Source: Rhizobium sp. WYJ-E13 (lineage in GTDB: Bacteria > Pseudomonadota > Alphaproteobacteria > Rhizobiales > Rhizobiaceae). From it: 64,000 nucleotides of DNA. Location of the stretch: the NCBI RefSeq assembly GCF_018987265.1, contig NZ_CP076853.1:992001-1056000 (forward strand), written 5' to 3'. Of this stretch, positions 47,684 to 57,932 are shown piece by piece. Below the pieces are notes generated by a model. That model did no database searches, was not told the origin of the DNA, and worked only from the letters and a program-made list of their open reading frames with translations. The position numbers and the translations under genes are program-made. Positions within the stretch are counted from its first letter, which is position 1; the number at the start of each line of letters is the position of its first letter.

Positions 47684-49681
47684 ATGTTCCTCTATAAGGC
47701 TATCGTCTTCCTTCCCCTGATCGGCGCGATCATCGCCGGCCTTTTCGGCCGCGCGATCGGCGCCAAGGCGTCGGAATATGTCACTAGCGGCCTGATGATC
47801 GTCGCCGCCGTCCTGTCCTGGGTCGTCTTCTTCACGGTCGCGCTCGGTCATCCCGAGGGCGCCATCAAGGTCGAGGTTCTGCGCTGGATCCAGTCCGGCG
47901 GCATCGACGTCTCCTGGTCGCTGCGTGTCGATACGTTGACCTCGGTCATGCTGATCGTCGTCAACACGGTCTCGACGCTGGTGCATATCTACTCGATCGG
48001 TTACATGCACACCGATCCGCATCGCCCGCGCTTCTTCGCCTATCTCTCGCTCTTCACCTTCGCCATGTTGATGCTGGTGACCTCCGACAACCTCGCGCAG
48101 ATGTTCTTCGGCTGGGAAGGCGTCGGTCTGGCCTCGTATCTGCTGATCGGCTTCTGGTATAAGAAGCCCTCGGCATCGGCTGCTGCGATGAAGGCCTTCA
48201 TCGTCAACCGCGTCGGCGACTTTGGCTTTGTGCTTGGTATCGCTACCGTCTTCGTGCTGTTCGGCTCGATCAACTTGGATACGATCTTCGCCAATGCTGC
48301 GACCTTCGCTCCGGCGGAAGGCGGCGGTGAAGCCGGCGAAGTGATCCTGAACCTTTTCGGCATGCATCTCGACAAGGCGCATGCGCTGACCGGCGCCTGC
48401 CTGCTGCTCTTCATGGGCGCGATGGGTAAGTCGGCGCAGTTCCTGCTGCACACCTGGCTGCCGGACGCCATGGAAGGCCCGACGCCGGTTTCCGCACTCA
48501 TCCATGCCGCAACCATGGTGACCGCCGGCGTCTTCCTCGTCGCCCGCATGTCGCCGATCTTTGAACACTCGCCGGATGCGCTCGTGGTCGTCACGATCAT
48601 CGGCGCGATCACCGCCTTCTTCGCGGCGACCGTCGGCCTCGTGCAGAACGACATCAAGCGCGTCATCGCTTATTCGACCTGCTCGCAGCTCGGCTACATG
48701 TTCGTCGCTCTCGGCGTCGGTGCCTATGGCGCGGCAATCTTCCACCTCTTCACGCATGCCTTCTTCAAGGCCCTGCTCTTCCTCTGCGCCGGCTCGGTCA
48801 TCCACGCCGTCGACGGCGAGCAGGACATGCGCTACATGGGTGGCCTGCGTCCGCACATCAAGGTGACGTTCTGGATGATGATCATCGGCACGCTGGCGAT
48901 CACAGGCGTCGGCATTCCCTTCACGCCGATCGGCTTTGCCGGCTTCTTCTCCAAGGACGTCATCATCGAGGCCGCCTATGCGTCGCATTCGCCGGTCGCG
49001 GGCTTTGCCTTCACGCTGTTGGTTATTGCCGCTCTCTTCACGAGCTTCTATTCCTGGCGCCTGATCTTCATGACGTTCTTCGGCAGGCCGCGAGCTTCGC
49101 ACGAGGTCATGCATCACGTCCACGAGTCACCGCAGGTCATGCTGGTGCCGCTCTACCTCCTCGCCATTGGTGCAGTTTTTGCCGGCGTGCTCTTCGAAGG
49201 CCGCTTCTACGGCGAAGAATATGCCGAGTTCTGGAAGGGCGCGCTCTTCACCGGCGCCGAGAACGAACTGGTGGAAGAATTCCATCATGTTCCGGTATGG
49301 GTCGGCCTCAGCCCGTTCATCGCCATGCTGCTCGGCTTCGTGATTGCCTGGTACATGTACATCAGGTCGCCGTCGACGCCGCGCAAGCTCGCTCAGCAGC
49401 ACCGCGTTCTGTACCAGTTCCTGCTCAACAAGTGGTATTTCGACGAACTCTACGACTTCCTCTTCGTCCGCACTGCCAAGGCGCTTGGCAGCTTCCTGTG
49501 GAAGAAGGGTGACGTCGGCGTCATTGATGCCTACGGTCCGAACGGCGTTGCTGCTCGCGTGGTCAACGTGACCGACCGCGTCGTGCGCCTGCAGACCGGC
49601 TACCTCTATCACTATGCCTTCGCGATGCTGATCGGCATTGCGGCGCTCGTTACCTGGATGATGCTCGGGAGTTCCTTCTGA
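47684..49681 (+). CDS. nuoL: NADH-quinone oxidoreductase subunit L
   Basis: The distal antiporter-like subunit (665 aa), with 14 core helices and the long lateral helix at the C-terminal side. [20 protein letters not shown] and [23 protein letters not shown] are family markers with the proton-channel Lys/Glu residues. [22 protein letters not shown] is the terminal helix. Its TGA overlaps the nuoM ATG by one base. Confidence 0.97.
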   Translation: MFLYKAIVFLPLIGAIIAGLFGRAIGAKASEYVTSGLMIVAAVLSWVVFFTVALGHPEGAIKVEVLRWIQSGGIDVSWSLRVDTLTSVMLIVVNTVSTLVHIYSIGYMHTDPHRPRFFAYLSLFTFAMLMLVTSDNLAQMFFGWEGVGLASYLLIGFWYKKPSASAAAMKAFIVNRVGDFGFVLGIATVFVLFGSINLDTIFANAATFAPAEGGGEAGEVILNLFGMHLDKAHALTGACLLLFMGAMGKSAQFLLHTWLPDAMEGPTPVSALIHAATMVTAGVFLVARMSPIFEHSPDALVVVTIIGAITAFFAATVGLVQNDIKRVIAYSTCSQLGYMFVALGVGAYGAAIFHLFTHAFFKALLFLCAGSVIHAVDGEQDMRYMGGLRPHIKVTFWMMIIGTLAITGVGIPFTPIGFAGFFSKDVIIEAAYASHSPVAGFAFTLLVIAALFTSFYSWRLIFMTFFGRPRASHEVMHHVHESPQVMLVPLYLLAIGAVFAGVLFEGRFYGEEYAEFWKGALFTGAENELVEEFHHVPVWVGLSPFIAMLLGFVIAWYMYIRSPSTPRKLAQQHRVLYQFLLNKWYFDELYDFLFVRTAKALGSFLWKKGDVGVIDAYGPNGVAARVVNVTDRVVRLQTGYLYHYAFAMLIGIAALVTWMMLGSSF

Positions 49682-51192
49682 TGACCGATTGGCCTATTCT
49701 TTCAACGGTCACCTTCCTGCCGCTTGTCGGCGTGGTGCTCCTGTTGCTGATGAACGGCGAAACCGAGAATGGCCGCAAGAACGTGCTGTGGATCTCGCTG
49801 ATCACCACGGTCTTCACCTTCATCCTTTCGCTCTTCATCTGGATCGGTTTTGACAACGCCAATCCAGGCTTCCAGATGATCGAGCAGCATAGCTGGCTCG
49901 GCACCGGCATCGGCTACCATGTCGGTGTGGACGGCATTTCCATGCTGTTCATCATCCTCACGACCTTCCTGATGCCCTTCTGCGTGCTCGCAAGCTGGCT
50001 CTCGATCGAGAAGCGTCTGAAGGAATACATGATTGCCTTCCTCATCCTCGAAGTGATGATGGTCGGTGTCTTCGTCTCGCTCGATATCGTTCTCTTCTAC
50101 GTCTTCTTCGAAGGCGGCCTCATTCCGATGTTCCTCATCATCGGTGTCTGGGGTGGTGCGAACCGCGTCTATGCGAGCTACAAGTTCTTCCTCTACACGC
50201 TGCTCGGCTCGGTTCTGATGCTGCTCGCCATCATGGCCATGTACTGGCAGGCCGGCACGACCGATATCGCCCAACTGCTGGCCTACAAGTTCCCGCCGGC
50301 GATGCAGACCTGGCTGTGGCTCGCCTTCTTCGCCTCCTTCGCGGTAAAGATGCCGATGTGGCCGGTCCACACCTGGCTCCCGGACGCACACGTCCAGGCG
50401 CCGACGGCAGGTTCGGTCATCCTGGCAGGCGTGCTCCTGAAGCTCGGCGGCTACGGTCTGATCCGCTTCTCGATCGGCATGTTCCCGGTCGCATCGGACT
50501 ATTTCGCGCCGCTCGTCTTCGCCATGTCCGTCATCGCCATCATCTACACCTCGCTGGTTGCGATGATGCAGGACGACATGAAGAAGCTGATCGCCTATTC
50601 TTCGGTTGCCCACATGGGCTACGTGACGATGGGCGTCTTCGCGGCCAATGCACAGGGTCTGCAGGGTTCGATCTTCCAGATGCTGTCGCATGGTATCGTT
50701 TCGGCCGCTCTCTTCCTCTGTGTCGGCGTCGTCTATGACCGCACCCACACCCGCGAGATCGCGGCTTACGGCGGCCTGGTCAACAACATGCCGAAATACG
50801 CCGTCGCCTTCATGGTCTTCACCATGGCGAACGTCGGCCTGCCGGGCACGTCGGGCTTCATCGGCGAATTCCTGACGCTGATCGGCGTCTTCCGCGCCAA
50901 TACCTGGGTTGCGCTTTTTGCCGCCACCGGCGTCATCCTTTCGGCCGCCTATGCGCTCTGGCTCTATCGCCGGGTGATTTTCGGCGCGCTGGAGAAGGAA
51001 AAGCTGAAGGCCCTGCTCGACCTTTCGCCGCGTGAAAAGATCATCCTCTACCCGATGATCGCGCTCACCATTTTCTTCGGTGTCTATCCGGCTCCGGTCT
51101 TCGATGCGACCGCGGCTTCCGTAGACCACCTGATCAACAGCTATTCGGCCGCAGTGCAGGCAGCGCAGAATGTTGCGCTGTCGATGAAATGA
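49681..51192 (+). CDS. nuoM: NADH-quinone oxidoreductase subunit M
   Basis: Antiporter-like subunit (503 aa, 14 helices). [18 protein letters not shown] holds the key glutamate, and [20 protein letters not shown] and [16 protein letters not shown] are conserved channel motifs. The start overlaps the nuoL stop by one base. It is followed by nuoN after 14 bases. Confidence 0.97.
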   Translation: MTDWPILSTVTFLPLVGVVLLLLMNGETENGRKNVLWISLITTVFTFILSLFIWIGFDNANPGFQMIEQHSWLGTGIGYHVGVDGISMLFIILTTFLMPFCVLASWLSIEKRLKEYMIAFLILEVMMVGVFVSLDIVLFYVFFEGGLIPMFLIIGVWGGANRVYASYKFFLYTLLGSVLMLLAIMAMYWQAGTTDIAQLLAYKFPPAMQTWLWLAFFASFAVKMPMWPVHTWLPDAHVQAPTAGSVILAGVLLKLGGYGLIRFSIGMFPVASDYFAPLVFAMSVIAIIYTSLVAMMQDDMKKLIAYSSVAHMGYVTMGVFAANAQGLQGSIFQMLSHGIVSAALFLCVGVVYDRTHTREIAAYGGLVNNMPKYAVAFMVFTMANVGLPGTSGFIGEFLTLIGVFRANTWVALFAATGVILSAAYALWLYRRVIFGALEKEKLKALLDLSPREKIILYPMIALTIFFGVYPAPVFDATAASVDHLINSYSAAVQAAQNVALSMK

Positions 51193-51206
51193 CGGGACTT
51201 TAGGAC

Positions 51207-52652
51207 ATGACTGCTGAAACAATCTCCCTGAGCCTGTACCTGTCCGCGCCGGAAATCATCCTCGCGATCGGTGCCCTCGTCCTGCTCATGATCGGCGTCT
51301 TTGCGGGTGAGCGGTCCGGTCCGCTCGTCAGCACGCTGGCGATGATCGTGATTGCCATCTCTGGCCTCTGGCTGATCTTCGTTCCCGGTGACGGCCTCGC
51401 CTATGGCGGTGTCTACCTCGCTGACGGCTTCGCCCGCTTCATGAAGGTGCTGGCGCTGATCGGCTCGTTTGTCGCGCTTTTCATGTCGATGGGCCTGGCG
51501 AAGGAAAACCAGCTCGACAAGTTCGAGTTCCCGGTTCTCCTGGTGCTGTGCACGCTCGGTATCATGCTGATGATCTCGGCAAACGACCTGATCGCGCTCT
51601 ATCTCGGCCTCGAGCTGCAGTCGCTGGCGATCTACGTCATCGCTGCGATTAACCGCGACAGCCTGAAGTCGACGGAAGCCGGCCTGAAGTATTTCGTGCT
51701 CGGCGCCCTGTCGTCGGGCATGCTTCTCTACGGCATGTCGCTGGTCTACGGCTTCACCGGCCACACGCACTTTGCCGATGTAGCCCAGGCTCTGACGGTC
51801 GAGGGCGCTCGCTCGCTCGGCCTGATCTTCGGCCTCGTCTTCATCCTCGCCGGCATCGCGTTCAAGATCTCGGCCGTTCCCTTCCACATGTGGACGCCGG
51901 ACGTTTATGAAGGCGCGCCGACCCCGGTCACCGCCTTCCTGGCAAGCGCACCGAAGGTTGCCGCCATGGCGATGATGACACGCATCGTCATCAGCGCGTT
52001 CCAGCCGGTATTGACCGACTGGCAGCAGGTCATCGTCTTCATCTCGATCGCCTCCATGCTGCTCGGCTCGTTTGCGGCGATCGGCCAGAAGAACATCAAG
52101 CGACTGATGGCCTATTCGTCGATCGGCCATATGGGTTACGCGCTGGTCGGCCTTGCCGCTGGCAACCAGACGGGCGTCACCGGCGTCATGCTCTACATGG
52201 CGATCTACATGGTCATGACGCTCGGCTCCTTCGCGATCATCATGTCGATGCGCCGCAAGGACGGCACGGTTGTCGAAAACGTCAGCGATCTCGCCGGCCT
52301 GTCGACGACGAACCCATTCATGGCTGTCGTGCTGACCGCGCTGATGTTCTCGCTTGCCGGTATCCCGCCGCTCGCAGGCTTCTTCGCGAAGTACTTCGTC
52401 TTCGTCGCCGCCATCGAGGCAAAGCTCTATGCGCTTGCCGTCATCGGTGTTCTGGCCTCGGTCGTCGGCGCCTACTACTATCTGCGCGTCATCAAGCTGA
52501 TGTGGTTCGATGAGGCGACCGGCGAATTCGCCCGCGTCTCCGGTTCGCTGCGTCTCGTCTTCGGTCTCTCCGGTCTTTTCGTCGCCGCCTATGTTCTCAT
52601 CGGCGGCCCGATCGGCGGCGCGGCCGAACTCGCTGCGGCAACGCTGTTCTGA
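51207..52652 (+). CDS. nuoN: NADH-quinone oxidoreductase subunit N
   Basis: Antiporter-like subunit (481 aa, 14 helices) nearest to NuoK. Motifs: [38 protein letters not shown], and [18 protein letters not shown]. It closes the complex I gene set. Its TGA overlaps the birA ATG by one base, so birA translation follows from the same mRNA. Confidence 0.97.
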   Translation: MTAETISLSLYLSAPEIILAIGALVLLMIGVFAGERSGPLVSTLAMIVIAISGLWLIFVPGDGLAYGGVYLADGFARFMKVLALIGSFVALFMSMGLAKENQLDKFEFPVLLVLCTLGIMLMISANDLIALYLGLELQSLAIYVIAAINRDSLKSTEAGLKYFVLGALSSGMLLYGMSLVYGFTGHTHFADVAQALTVEGARSLGLIFGLVFILAGIAFKISAVPFHMWTPDVYEGAPTPVTAFLASAPKVAAMAMMTRIVISAFQPVLTDWQQVIVFISIASMLLGSFAAIGQKNIKRLMAYSSIGHMGYALVGLAAGNQTGVTGVMLYMAIYMVMTLGSFAIIMSMRRKDGTVVENVSDLAGLSTTNPFMAVVLTALMFSLAGIPPLAGFFAKYFVFVAAIEAKLYALAVIGVLASVVGAYYYLRVIKLMWFDEATGEFARVSGSLRLVFGLSGLFVAAYVLIGGPIGGAAELAAATLF

Positions 52653-53416
52653 TGCCTTTCGACAAGCGGCGCCGGATATCGCTCGGCGATATCAGGCACG
52701 AGGCCTTGTCGGATACGTCGTCGACCAACACGGAATGCCTTGCCCGGGCTCGGGCAGGGGACGGCGGCCTGCTCTGGGTGACCGCCGAACGACAGACCGG
52801 CGGCCGGGGCCGTCGGGGCCGTCCCTGGGTTTCGGAACGCGGCAATCTCTACGCTTCCCTTCTTCTGATCGATCCGGCGCCGATGGAGCGCCTTGCCTCC
52901 CTGCCGCTGGCAATCGCCGTCGCCGTGCATCAGGCGGTCCGCAGCGTGCTGCCGCCCGGCGCCGAGCCGCTGGAGGTGAAGTGGCCGAACGATATCCTGA
53001 TCGGACGCAAGAAGACCTGCGGTATCCTCGTGGAGGGTGAACGGCTGGCGGATGGTCGTCACGCTGTCGTGATCGGCATCGGCATCAATGTGTCGGTCAT
53101 GCCCGACAATCCTATCTATCCCGTCACCTGCCTGCGCGATCAGGGAAGTGCAGCTTCGCCCGAAGAGCTCTTCGCCCATCTCTTTGCCTCGATGGCCGAC
53201 GTGCTGGATATCTGGAATGAAGGACAGGGTATTGCCGAGGTCACGGCGCGGTGGCGTGCCGTCGCCTGTGGTATCGGCGAAAAGATAACCGTGAATCTGC
53301 CCGACCGGTCGATTTCCGGATATTTCGCCGGGATAGATGATAATGGCCTGTTGATGCTCGATACCGGCACAGGCAGGATGATGCCGATTGCGGCCGGCGA
53401 TGTATTCTTTGGATAG
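52652..53416 (+). CDS. birA: Biotin--[acetyl-CoA-carboxylase] ligase
   Basis: This enzyme attaches biotin to the BCCP subunit of acetyl-CoA carboxylase via biotinyl-AMP. The 254-aa product has the catalytic loop TGGRGRRGRPWVSERGNLYAS and KWPNDILIGRKKTCGILVEGE. It lacks an N-terminal DNA-binding domain, so it is a ligase without BirA-type repressor activity. It overlaps nuoN by one base. The RNase J gene follows 17 bases later. Confidence 0.93.
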   Translation: MPFDKRRRISLGDIRHEALSDTSSTNTECLARARAGDGGLLWVTAERQTGGRGRRGRPWVSERGNLYASLLLIDPAPMERLASLPLAIAVAVHQAVRSVLPPGAEPLEVKWPNDILIGRKKTCGILVEGERLADGRHAVVIGIGINVSVMPDNPIYPVTCLRDQGSAASPEELFAHLFASMADVLDIWNEGQGIAEVTARWRAVACGIGEKITVNLPDRSISGYFAGIDDNGLLMLDTGTGRMMPIAAGDVFFG

Positions 53417-53433
53417 TGGAAAAAATAGACATT

Positions 53434-55104
53434 ATGGCGAAACAGGACGAACTGGTATTCCTGCCCCTGGGCGGCGTCGGCGAGATCGGCATGAATCTCG
53501 CGCTGTACGGCTACGGCCCGGCGGATCATCGCCAGTGGATCATGGTGGATTGCGGCGTTACCTTTCCGGGGCCGGATCTACCGGGTGTCGATCTCGTCCT
53601 GCCGGATATCCGCTTCCTCGCCAATGAGCGCAAGAACCTCAAGGCGATCATCATCACCCACGCTCATGAGGATCACTACGGCGCGCTCGCCGACCTCTGG
53701 CCGGGCCTGAATGTTCCAGTCTACGCCTCGCCCTTCACCGCCGGCCTGCTGGAAGCCAAGCGCAATTTCGAGAAGGATGCGATCGGCGAAGTGCCGGTGA
53801 CGATCTTCAAGGCGGGCGATACGATCAATGTCGGTCCCTTCAGCATCGAAGGTGTTGCCGTCAATCACTCCATCCCCGAACCGATGTCGCTGATGATCCG
53901 CACGCCGCTCGGCAATGTCATCCACACCGGCGACTGGAAGATCGATCACGAGCCATCGCTTGGACCGCTGACCGACGAGATGCGTTTCCGCCAGCTTGGC
54001 GATGAAGGCGTGCTGGCACTGCTCTGCGACTCCACCAATGCGCTGCGCGATGGCGTGTCGCCCTCGGAGAAGGATGTCTCGGAGAGCCTGCGCAAGATCA
54101 TCGAAGATGCCGAGGGACGCGTGGCCATCACCACCTTCTCCTCGAATGTCGGCCGTATCCGCACCGTCGCGGAAGCCGCCGAGGCGGCGGGCCGTGAGGT
54201 ACTGCTGCTTGGAAGCTCGCTGAAGCGTGTGTGCAATGTCGCTCAGGACATCGGACTGATGGAGGGCATAAAGCCGTTCATCTCCGAGGAGGATTACGGT
54301 TTCATTCCGCGCGACAAGGTCGTGGTCATCCTCACGGGCAGCCAGGGCGAGCCGCGCGCTGCCCTTGCCAAGCTTTCCCGTGACGAGATGCGCAACGTGG
54401 CGTTCACCGCCGGCGATATCGTCGTCTTCTCCTCGCGTGCCATCCCCGGTAACGAGAAGGCAATCCAGGATATCAAGAACGGCCTTGTGGAGCAGGGCGT
54501 TCACATCATCACTGATACAGAGGCGCTGGTGCATGTCTCTGGCCATCCGCGCCGCAACGAGCTGCAGAAGATGTACGAATGGACACGGCCGAAGATCGTC
54601 GTGCCCGTGCATGGCGAGGCGACGCATCTGACGGCCCACAAGGAGCTCGCCGAACAATCCGGTATCGCGACAGTCCCGCGTGTGCGCAACGGCGACGTGC
54701 TGCGGCTCGCGCCGGGGCCGGCCGAGGTGATCGACGAAGCGCCGCATGGCCGAATCTACAAGGATGGGTCGCTGATCGGTGACTTTGATGAGATGGGTAT
54801 CGGCGAGCGCAAGAAGCTTGCCTATGTCGGCCATGTCGCCGTGAGCATCGTGCTCGACGGCCGTTACGACATCATCGGGGAGCCCGATCTCGTCGCGATC
54901 GGCTTGCCGGCCTATGATGACGAGGGCGAGGATATGGAAGATGCGTTGTTCGACGCCGCGATCGGTGCGTTTGAGAGCATTCCACGCGCCCGCCGGAAGG
55001 ATATCGACATGGTACAGGAGGCCGTGCGCCGTGCCGTGCGCGCTGCCGCCAATCACATCTGGGGCAAGAAGCCCGTCGTCACCGTTTTCATCACCAGGGT
55101 CTGA
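53434..55104 (+). CDS. rnj: Ribonuclease J
   Basis: A metallo-beta-lactamase fold RNase with 5'-3' exonuclease and endonuclease activity, used in rRNA and mRNA maturation in Alphaproteobacteria. The 556-aa product carries the zinc motif THAHEDHYGAL, HTGDWKIDHEP for the second metal histidine, and the beta-CASP region ending VSGHPRRNELQKMYEWTRP with VPVHGEATHL. Start: ATG at 53434 (MAKQDELVFLPLGG) fits the family. A GTG six codons upstream overlaps birA and is less likely. Confidence 0.94.
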   Translation: MAKQDELVFLPLGGVGEIGMNLALYGYGPADHRQWIMVDCGVTFPGPDLPGVDLVLPDIRFLANERKNLKAIIITHAHEDHYGALADLWPGLNVPVYASPFTAGLLEAKRNFEKDAIGEVPVTIFKAGDTINVGPFSIEGVAVNHSIPEPMSLMIRTPLGNVIHTGDWKIDHEPSLGPLTDEMRFRQLGDEGVLALLCDSTNALRDGVSPSEKDVSESLRKIIEDAEGRVAITTFSSNVGRIRTVAEAAEAAGREVLLLGSSLKRVCNVAQDIGLMEGIKPFISEEDYGFIPRDKVVVILTGSQGEPRAALAKLSRDEMRNVAFTAGDIVVFSSRAIPGNEKAIQDIKNGLVEQGVHIITDTEALVHVSGHPRRNELQKMYEWTRPKIVVPVHGEATHLTAHKELAEQSGIATVPRVRNGDVLRLAPGPAEVIDEAPHGRIYKDGSLIGDFDEMGIGERKKLAYVGHVAVSIVLDGRYDIIGEPDLVAIGLPAYDDEGEDMEDALFDAAIGAFESIPRARRKDIDMVQEAVRRAVRAAANHIWGKKPVVTVFITRV

Positions 55105-55107
55105 ACG

Positions 55108-55512
55108 ATGCTCGGCCGGGTGAACCATATCGCCATCGCCGTGCCCGATCTTGCTGCTGCGACCGCAAGCTATCGTGACACGCTGGGCGCCGTGGTTTCC
55201 GAGCCGCAGGCGCTGCCGGAGCATGGTGTCACGGTCGTCTTCGTAGAGCTGCCGAATACCAAGGTGGAGTTGCTGGAGCCGCTCGGTAACGCCTCGCCGA
55301 TTGCAGCCTTCCTCGAGAAGAACCCCGCGGGTGGCATGCACCACATCTGCTACGAGGTCGAGGATATCCTCACCGCCCGAGACCGGCTTACGGCGTCAGG
55401 GGCGAGAGTGCTTGGCAACGGCGAGCCAAAGATCGGTGCTCATGGCAAGCCGGTGCTTTTCCTTCATCCGAAGGATTTCTTCGGGACGCTCATTGAGCTG
55501 GAGCAGATCTGA
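55108..55512 (+). CDS. mce: Methylmalonyl-CoA epimerase
   Basis: The 134-aa VOC-fold enzyme interconverts (R)- and (S)-methylmalonyl-CoA in propionate metabolism. The metal ligands are in MLGRVNHIAIAVPDL (His), the central GGMHHICYEVEDI (His) and the terminal FGTLIELEQI (Glu). VELLEPLGNASPIAAFLEKN is the family CoA-binding part. It starts three bases after RNase J. This placement in the nuo-birA-rnj region is common in rhizobia. Confidence 0.92.
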   Translation: MLGRVNHIAIAVPDLAAATASYRDTLGAVVSEPQALPEHGVTVVFVELPNTKVELLEPLGNASPIAAFLEKNPAGGMHHICYEVEDILTARDRLTASGARVLGNGEPKIGAHGKPVLFLHPKDFFGTLIELEQI

Positions 55513-55537
55513 CCGCGCTGCGGCAGAGTGACCCAAA

Positions 55538-55546
55538 TTATCCACA
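55538..55546 (+). other. Single consensus DnaA box
   Basis: TTATCCACA at 55538-55546 is an exact match to the strong DnaA-binding 9-mer, in the spacer between mce and the RIME element. No second box or AT-rich unwinding region is near, so it is not an origin. Confidence 0.4.
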
Positions 55547-55596
55547 GCCTTTGAATTGGCCAGCATTCCCGCTTATAAGCACGCACAACGAAGTGC

Positions 55597-55698
55597 TAGA
55601 GCGCCGTGCATCCATTCGGGCGCATCAGGGGCGCTCTAGCTCTTTGAATCAACGCTTCAGGTTTTCCGAAAATCGATTCCGATTTTCGGAAAACCTGA
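55597..55698. repeat. RIME-type intergenic palindromic element
   Basis: Two hairpins in tandem. The first has TAGAGCGCC (55597-55605) pairing with GGCGCTCTA (55630-55638). The second is a perfect 19-bp stem, CAGGTTTTCCGAAAATCG and its complement (55657-55698), around a 4-base ATTC loop. Total about 102 bp. This organisation and the core AAAATCGATTCCGATTTT are those of the Rhizobium-specific intergenic mosaic element (RIME1) known from Rhizobium and relatives. It lies between mce and DUF1467 and probably forms a stable RNA structure. Confidence 0.75.
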
Positions 55699-55729
55699 TG
55701 CTGTAAGGCGCATATCGACGGGAACCAAC

Positions 55730-56005
55730 ATGTTTCAGGCCTTCCTCCAGGGATTCGCGGTCTACTTCATCATCTGGTGGATCACGCTTTTTGCTGTCCT
55801 GCCGATCGGCCTGCGCACGCAGGCGGAGGACAATGACATCGTGCTTGGCACGGTTCCAAGCGCGCCGACGCGCTTTCGTCCGCTTTTCGTCTTCTCTCTG
55901 ACGACACTCGTCTCCGGCGCCATTTACGGCATCTGGTACGTCTGCTCGACCTATTTCGGTTTCGGCTTCGACGCACTTCCACAAATAGGGCCTAGCTTCT
56001 ATTAG
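55730..56005 (+). CDS. DUF1467 membrane protein
   Basis: A 91-aa protein with two hydrophobic helices (about 5-25 and 55-75) and the RTQAEDNDIVLGTVPSAP loop between them, defining DUF1467, an alphaproteobacterial inner-membrane family of unknown function. It starts 31 bases after the RIME element and probably has its own promoter. The ATG follows GGGAACCAAC. Confidence 0.85.
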   Translation: MFQAFLQGFAVYFIIWWITLFAVLPIGLRTQAEDNDIVLGTVPSAPTRFRPLFVFSLTTLVSGAIYGIWYVCSTYFGFGFDALPQIGPSFY

Positions 56006-56013
56006 GGATGTCT

Positions 56014-56034
56014 TTTGCTCAAACTTTGAGCAAA
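56014..56034 (+). repeat. Perfect inverted repeat after the DUF1467 gene
   Basis: TTTGCTCAA and TTGAGCAAA separated by ACT. Nine perfect base pairs directly after the stop codon could end or stabilise the DUF1467 transcript. No T-run follows. Confidence 0.4.
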
Positions 56035-56167
56035 TGTAAACGCGACCGCGAAAAACTGTCATATGCACGTCACGCAAGTGGGCAAAGAGCTTGCGTAACG
56101 GAAAGCGGGCTCACCTAACGTAGGATGGCTCGATTTTCGGGGCAATCGGGAGCCGAAAAAGCAAAAA

Positions 56168-56192
56168 AAAACAAGGCTAAAAGCCTTGTTTT
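56168..56192 (-). terminator. Intrinsic terminator, strongest on the minus strand
   Basis: AACAAGGCT (56170-56178) pairs with AGCCTTGTT (56182-56190) around AAA. On the minus strand the stem is followed by a run of nine T, a classical terminator. The plus strand has only TTTT. It implies a minus-strand transcript that begins further right, such as the ORF at 56317-56616 or an unknown small RNA. Confidence 0.75.
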
Positions 56193-56316
56193 AAGTATCG
56201 CGTGATCCTTAACCGTTACCGGGGCAGCGACAAGCGCGCCTAAGATCTGATCCTCCCAAGACTTGACCGCGAATTCGGCAAGAATTTAACCTTCTTGCCT
56301 GTTTTGTGAGCTAAAA

Positions 56317-56616
56317 CTAGCCCAAAGATTGTGCTTTGTCATCAGCTTTTTTTGCATTTTTGCTACACTCACGCAAAATTTTTCTGTTGACAAGATTTAC
56401 CTTCAAGTCCTTATAAATACGCGCTTTTTCGCGCCTGCTGAATTTGTGGGCGCTAACATGCGTCTGCGGGAGGGTGCTCGCGCCGGTCGCGGGTTTCTTT
56501 CCTGTCGCGAAGCGGTTATGAACGCTCCCATCTTTATCAAAGACCGTCGATTCCGCTTGGGTAAGCGGCGTCTCAACTGTACCGGAATCCGCCATGCGTC
56601 TGTCCCGCTTCTTCAT
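56317..56616 (-). CDS. Candidate 99-aa ORF antisense to the proS start
   Basis: The frame begins [12 protein letters not shown], with GAGGATGGGT just before the ATG, and ends in a strongly basic, helical-looking tail ([20 protein letters not shown] and following). Codon third positions are less GC-rich than in neighbours. It overlaps proS by 23 bases and contains the proS promoter. In its favour, a terminator pointing the same way lies 125 bases downstream. No family is recognised. It may be spurious. Confidence 0.3.
   Translation of the reverse strand: MKKRDRRMADSGTVETPLTQAESTVFDKDGSVHNRFATGKKPATGASTLPQTHVSAHKFSRREKARIYKDLKVNLVNRKILRECSKNAKKADDKAQSLG
56387..56417 (+). promoter_or_regulatory. 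Promoter for proS
   Basis: TTGACA (56387-56392) and TATAAA (56412-56417) with a 19-base spacer (or TTATAA with 18) are excellent hexamers. The resulting 5' leader is about 170 bases, long enough for regulatory structure, though none is recognised. Confidence 0.6.
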
Positions 56617-57916
56617 ACCCATCCTCAAGGAAAATCCCAAGGAGGCGGAAATCGTCTCCCACCGGCTGATGCTGCGCGCCGGCATGATCCGCCAGCAGTC
56701 GCAGGGCATCTATTCCTGGCTGCCGCTGGGCAAGAAGGTGCTGGACAAGGTCAACAATATCATCCGCGAAGAGCAGAACCGGGCGGGCGCCATCGAGCTT
56801 TCGATGCCGACGCTACAGTCGGCCGAACTCTGGCAGGAGAGCGGCCGCTATGACGCCTACGGCAAGGAGATGCTGCGCATCAAGGACCGCCAGGACCGTC
56901 CGATGCTCTACGGCCCGACCAACGAAGAAATGATCACGGATATCTTCCGTTCTTCGGTCAAGTCCTACAAGGACCTGCCGCTCAATCTCTATCACATTCA
57001 GCTGAAATTCCGTGACGAGATCCGTCCGCGTTTCGGCACCATGCGCTCGCGCGAATTCATGATGAAGGACGCCTATTCCTTCGATTTGACGCGCGAAGGG
57101 GCAGAGCATTCCTATAACAAGATGTTCACCGCCTATCTGCGCACGTTCGATCGTCTCGGCCTGCGCGCCATTCCGATGCGCGCCGATACCGGACCGATTG
57201 GCGGCAATCTCAGCCACGAATTCATTATCCTTGCCGATACGGGCGAGTCCGAGGTTTTCTGCCACAAGGATTTCGTCAACTTCGATATCCCCGCGGAAAA
57301 CACGGATTTCGACAGCGTCGACGGCCTGAAATCGATCTTCGACAAGTGGACGTCGCTTTATGCCGCGACTTCGGAAATGCACGACGAGGCGGCCTTCAAT
57401 GCCATTCCGGAAGGCGAGCGTCTTTCTGCGCGCGGCATCGAAGTCGGCCATATTTTCTACTTCGGTACGAAGTATTCCGAGCCGATGGGCGCGAAGGTGC
57501 AAGGGCCTGATGGCAAGGAACACTTCGTTCACATGGGTTCCTACGGTATCGGCCCGACGCGCCTTGTTCCCGCCATCATCGAAGCATCGCATGATGAGAA
57601 CGGAATCATCTGGCCGGAGTCGGTCGCACCCTTCGATGTCGTGGTCATCAACATGAAGGCCGGCGACGAGGCCTGCGACGGCACCTGCGAGCTGATCTAC
57701 GCGGCGCTGACCAAGGCGGGCAAGGACGTGCTCTATGACGACACGGACGACCGCGCGGGTACCAAGTTTGCGACTGCCGATCTGATCGGCGTGCCGTACC
57801 AGATCATTGCCGGTCCGCGCGCGGTCGCGAACGGCGAAGTGGAAGTGAAGGACCGCAAGACCGGTGCCCGCGAAACGATGACCATCGAGGCGGCGATCAA
57901 CAGGTTCGTGGCTTAA
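56594..57916 (+). CDS. proS: Prolyl-tRNA synthetase
   Basis: A class II aminoacyl-tRNA synthetase that charges tRNA-Pro. The 440-aa product is the short type 2 form lacking the editing insertion, normal for Alphaproteobacteria. Motif 1 lies in [19 protein letters not shown], motif 2 in [23 protein letters not shown], and motif 3 in [16 protein letters not shown]. The C-terminal anticodon domain follows ([12 protein letters not shown]...). The ATG begins [15 protein letters not shown]. lolC follows after 16 bases. Confidence 0.97.
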   Translation: MRLSRFFIPILKENPKEAEIVSHRLMLRAGMIRQQSQGIYSWLPLGKKVLDKVNNIIREEQNRAGAIELSMPTLQSAELWQESGRYDAYGKEMLRIKDRQDRPMLYGPTNEEMITDIFRSSVKSYKDLPLNLYHIQLKFRDEIRPRFGTMRSREFMMKDAYSFDLTREGAEHSYNKMFTAYLRTFDRLGLRAIPMRADTGPIGGNLSHEFIILADTGESEVFCHKDFVNFDIPAENTDFDSVDGLKSIFDKWTSLYAATSEMHDEAAFNAIPEGERLSARGIEVGHIFYFGTKYSEPMGAKVQGPDGKEHFVHMGSYGIGPTRLVPAIIEASHDENGIIWPESVAPFDVVVINMKAGDEACDGTCELIYAALTKAGKDVLYDDTDDRAGTKFATADLIGVPYQIIAGPRAVANGEVEVKDRKTGARETMTIEAAINRFVA

Positions 57917-57932
57917 GAAAGACGGAGGCGAA

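Larger units (their letters stand above)
56006..56593. other. Gap between DUF1467 and proS
   Basis: About 590 bases with no established gene. It contains the repeat at 56014-56034, an ACGCAAG...CTTGCGT inverted repeat (about 56074-56097), a strong minus-strand terminator (56168-56192), a candidate minus-strand ORF (56317-56616), and a good plus-strand promoter for proS (56387-56417). Confidence 0.6.

Noticed and set aside
56329-56853. A 174-codon plus-strand frame covering the proS start
   Set aside because: It contains the proS promoter, has no recognisable domain and runs out of frame into proS.
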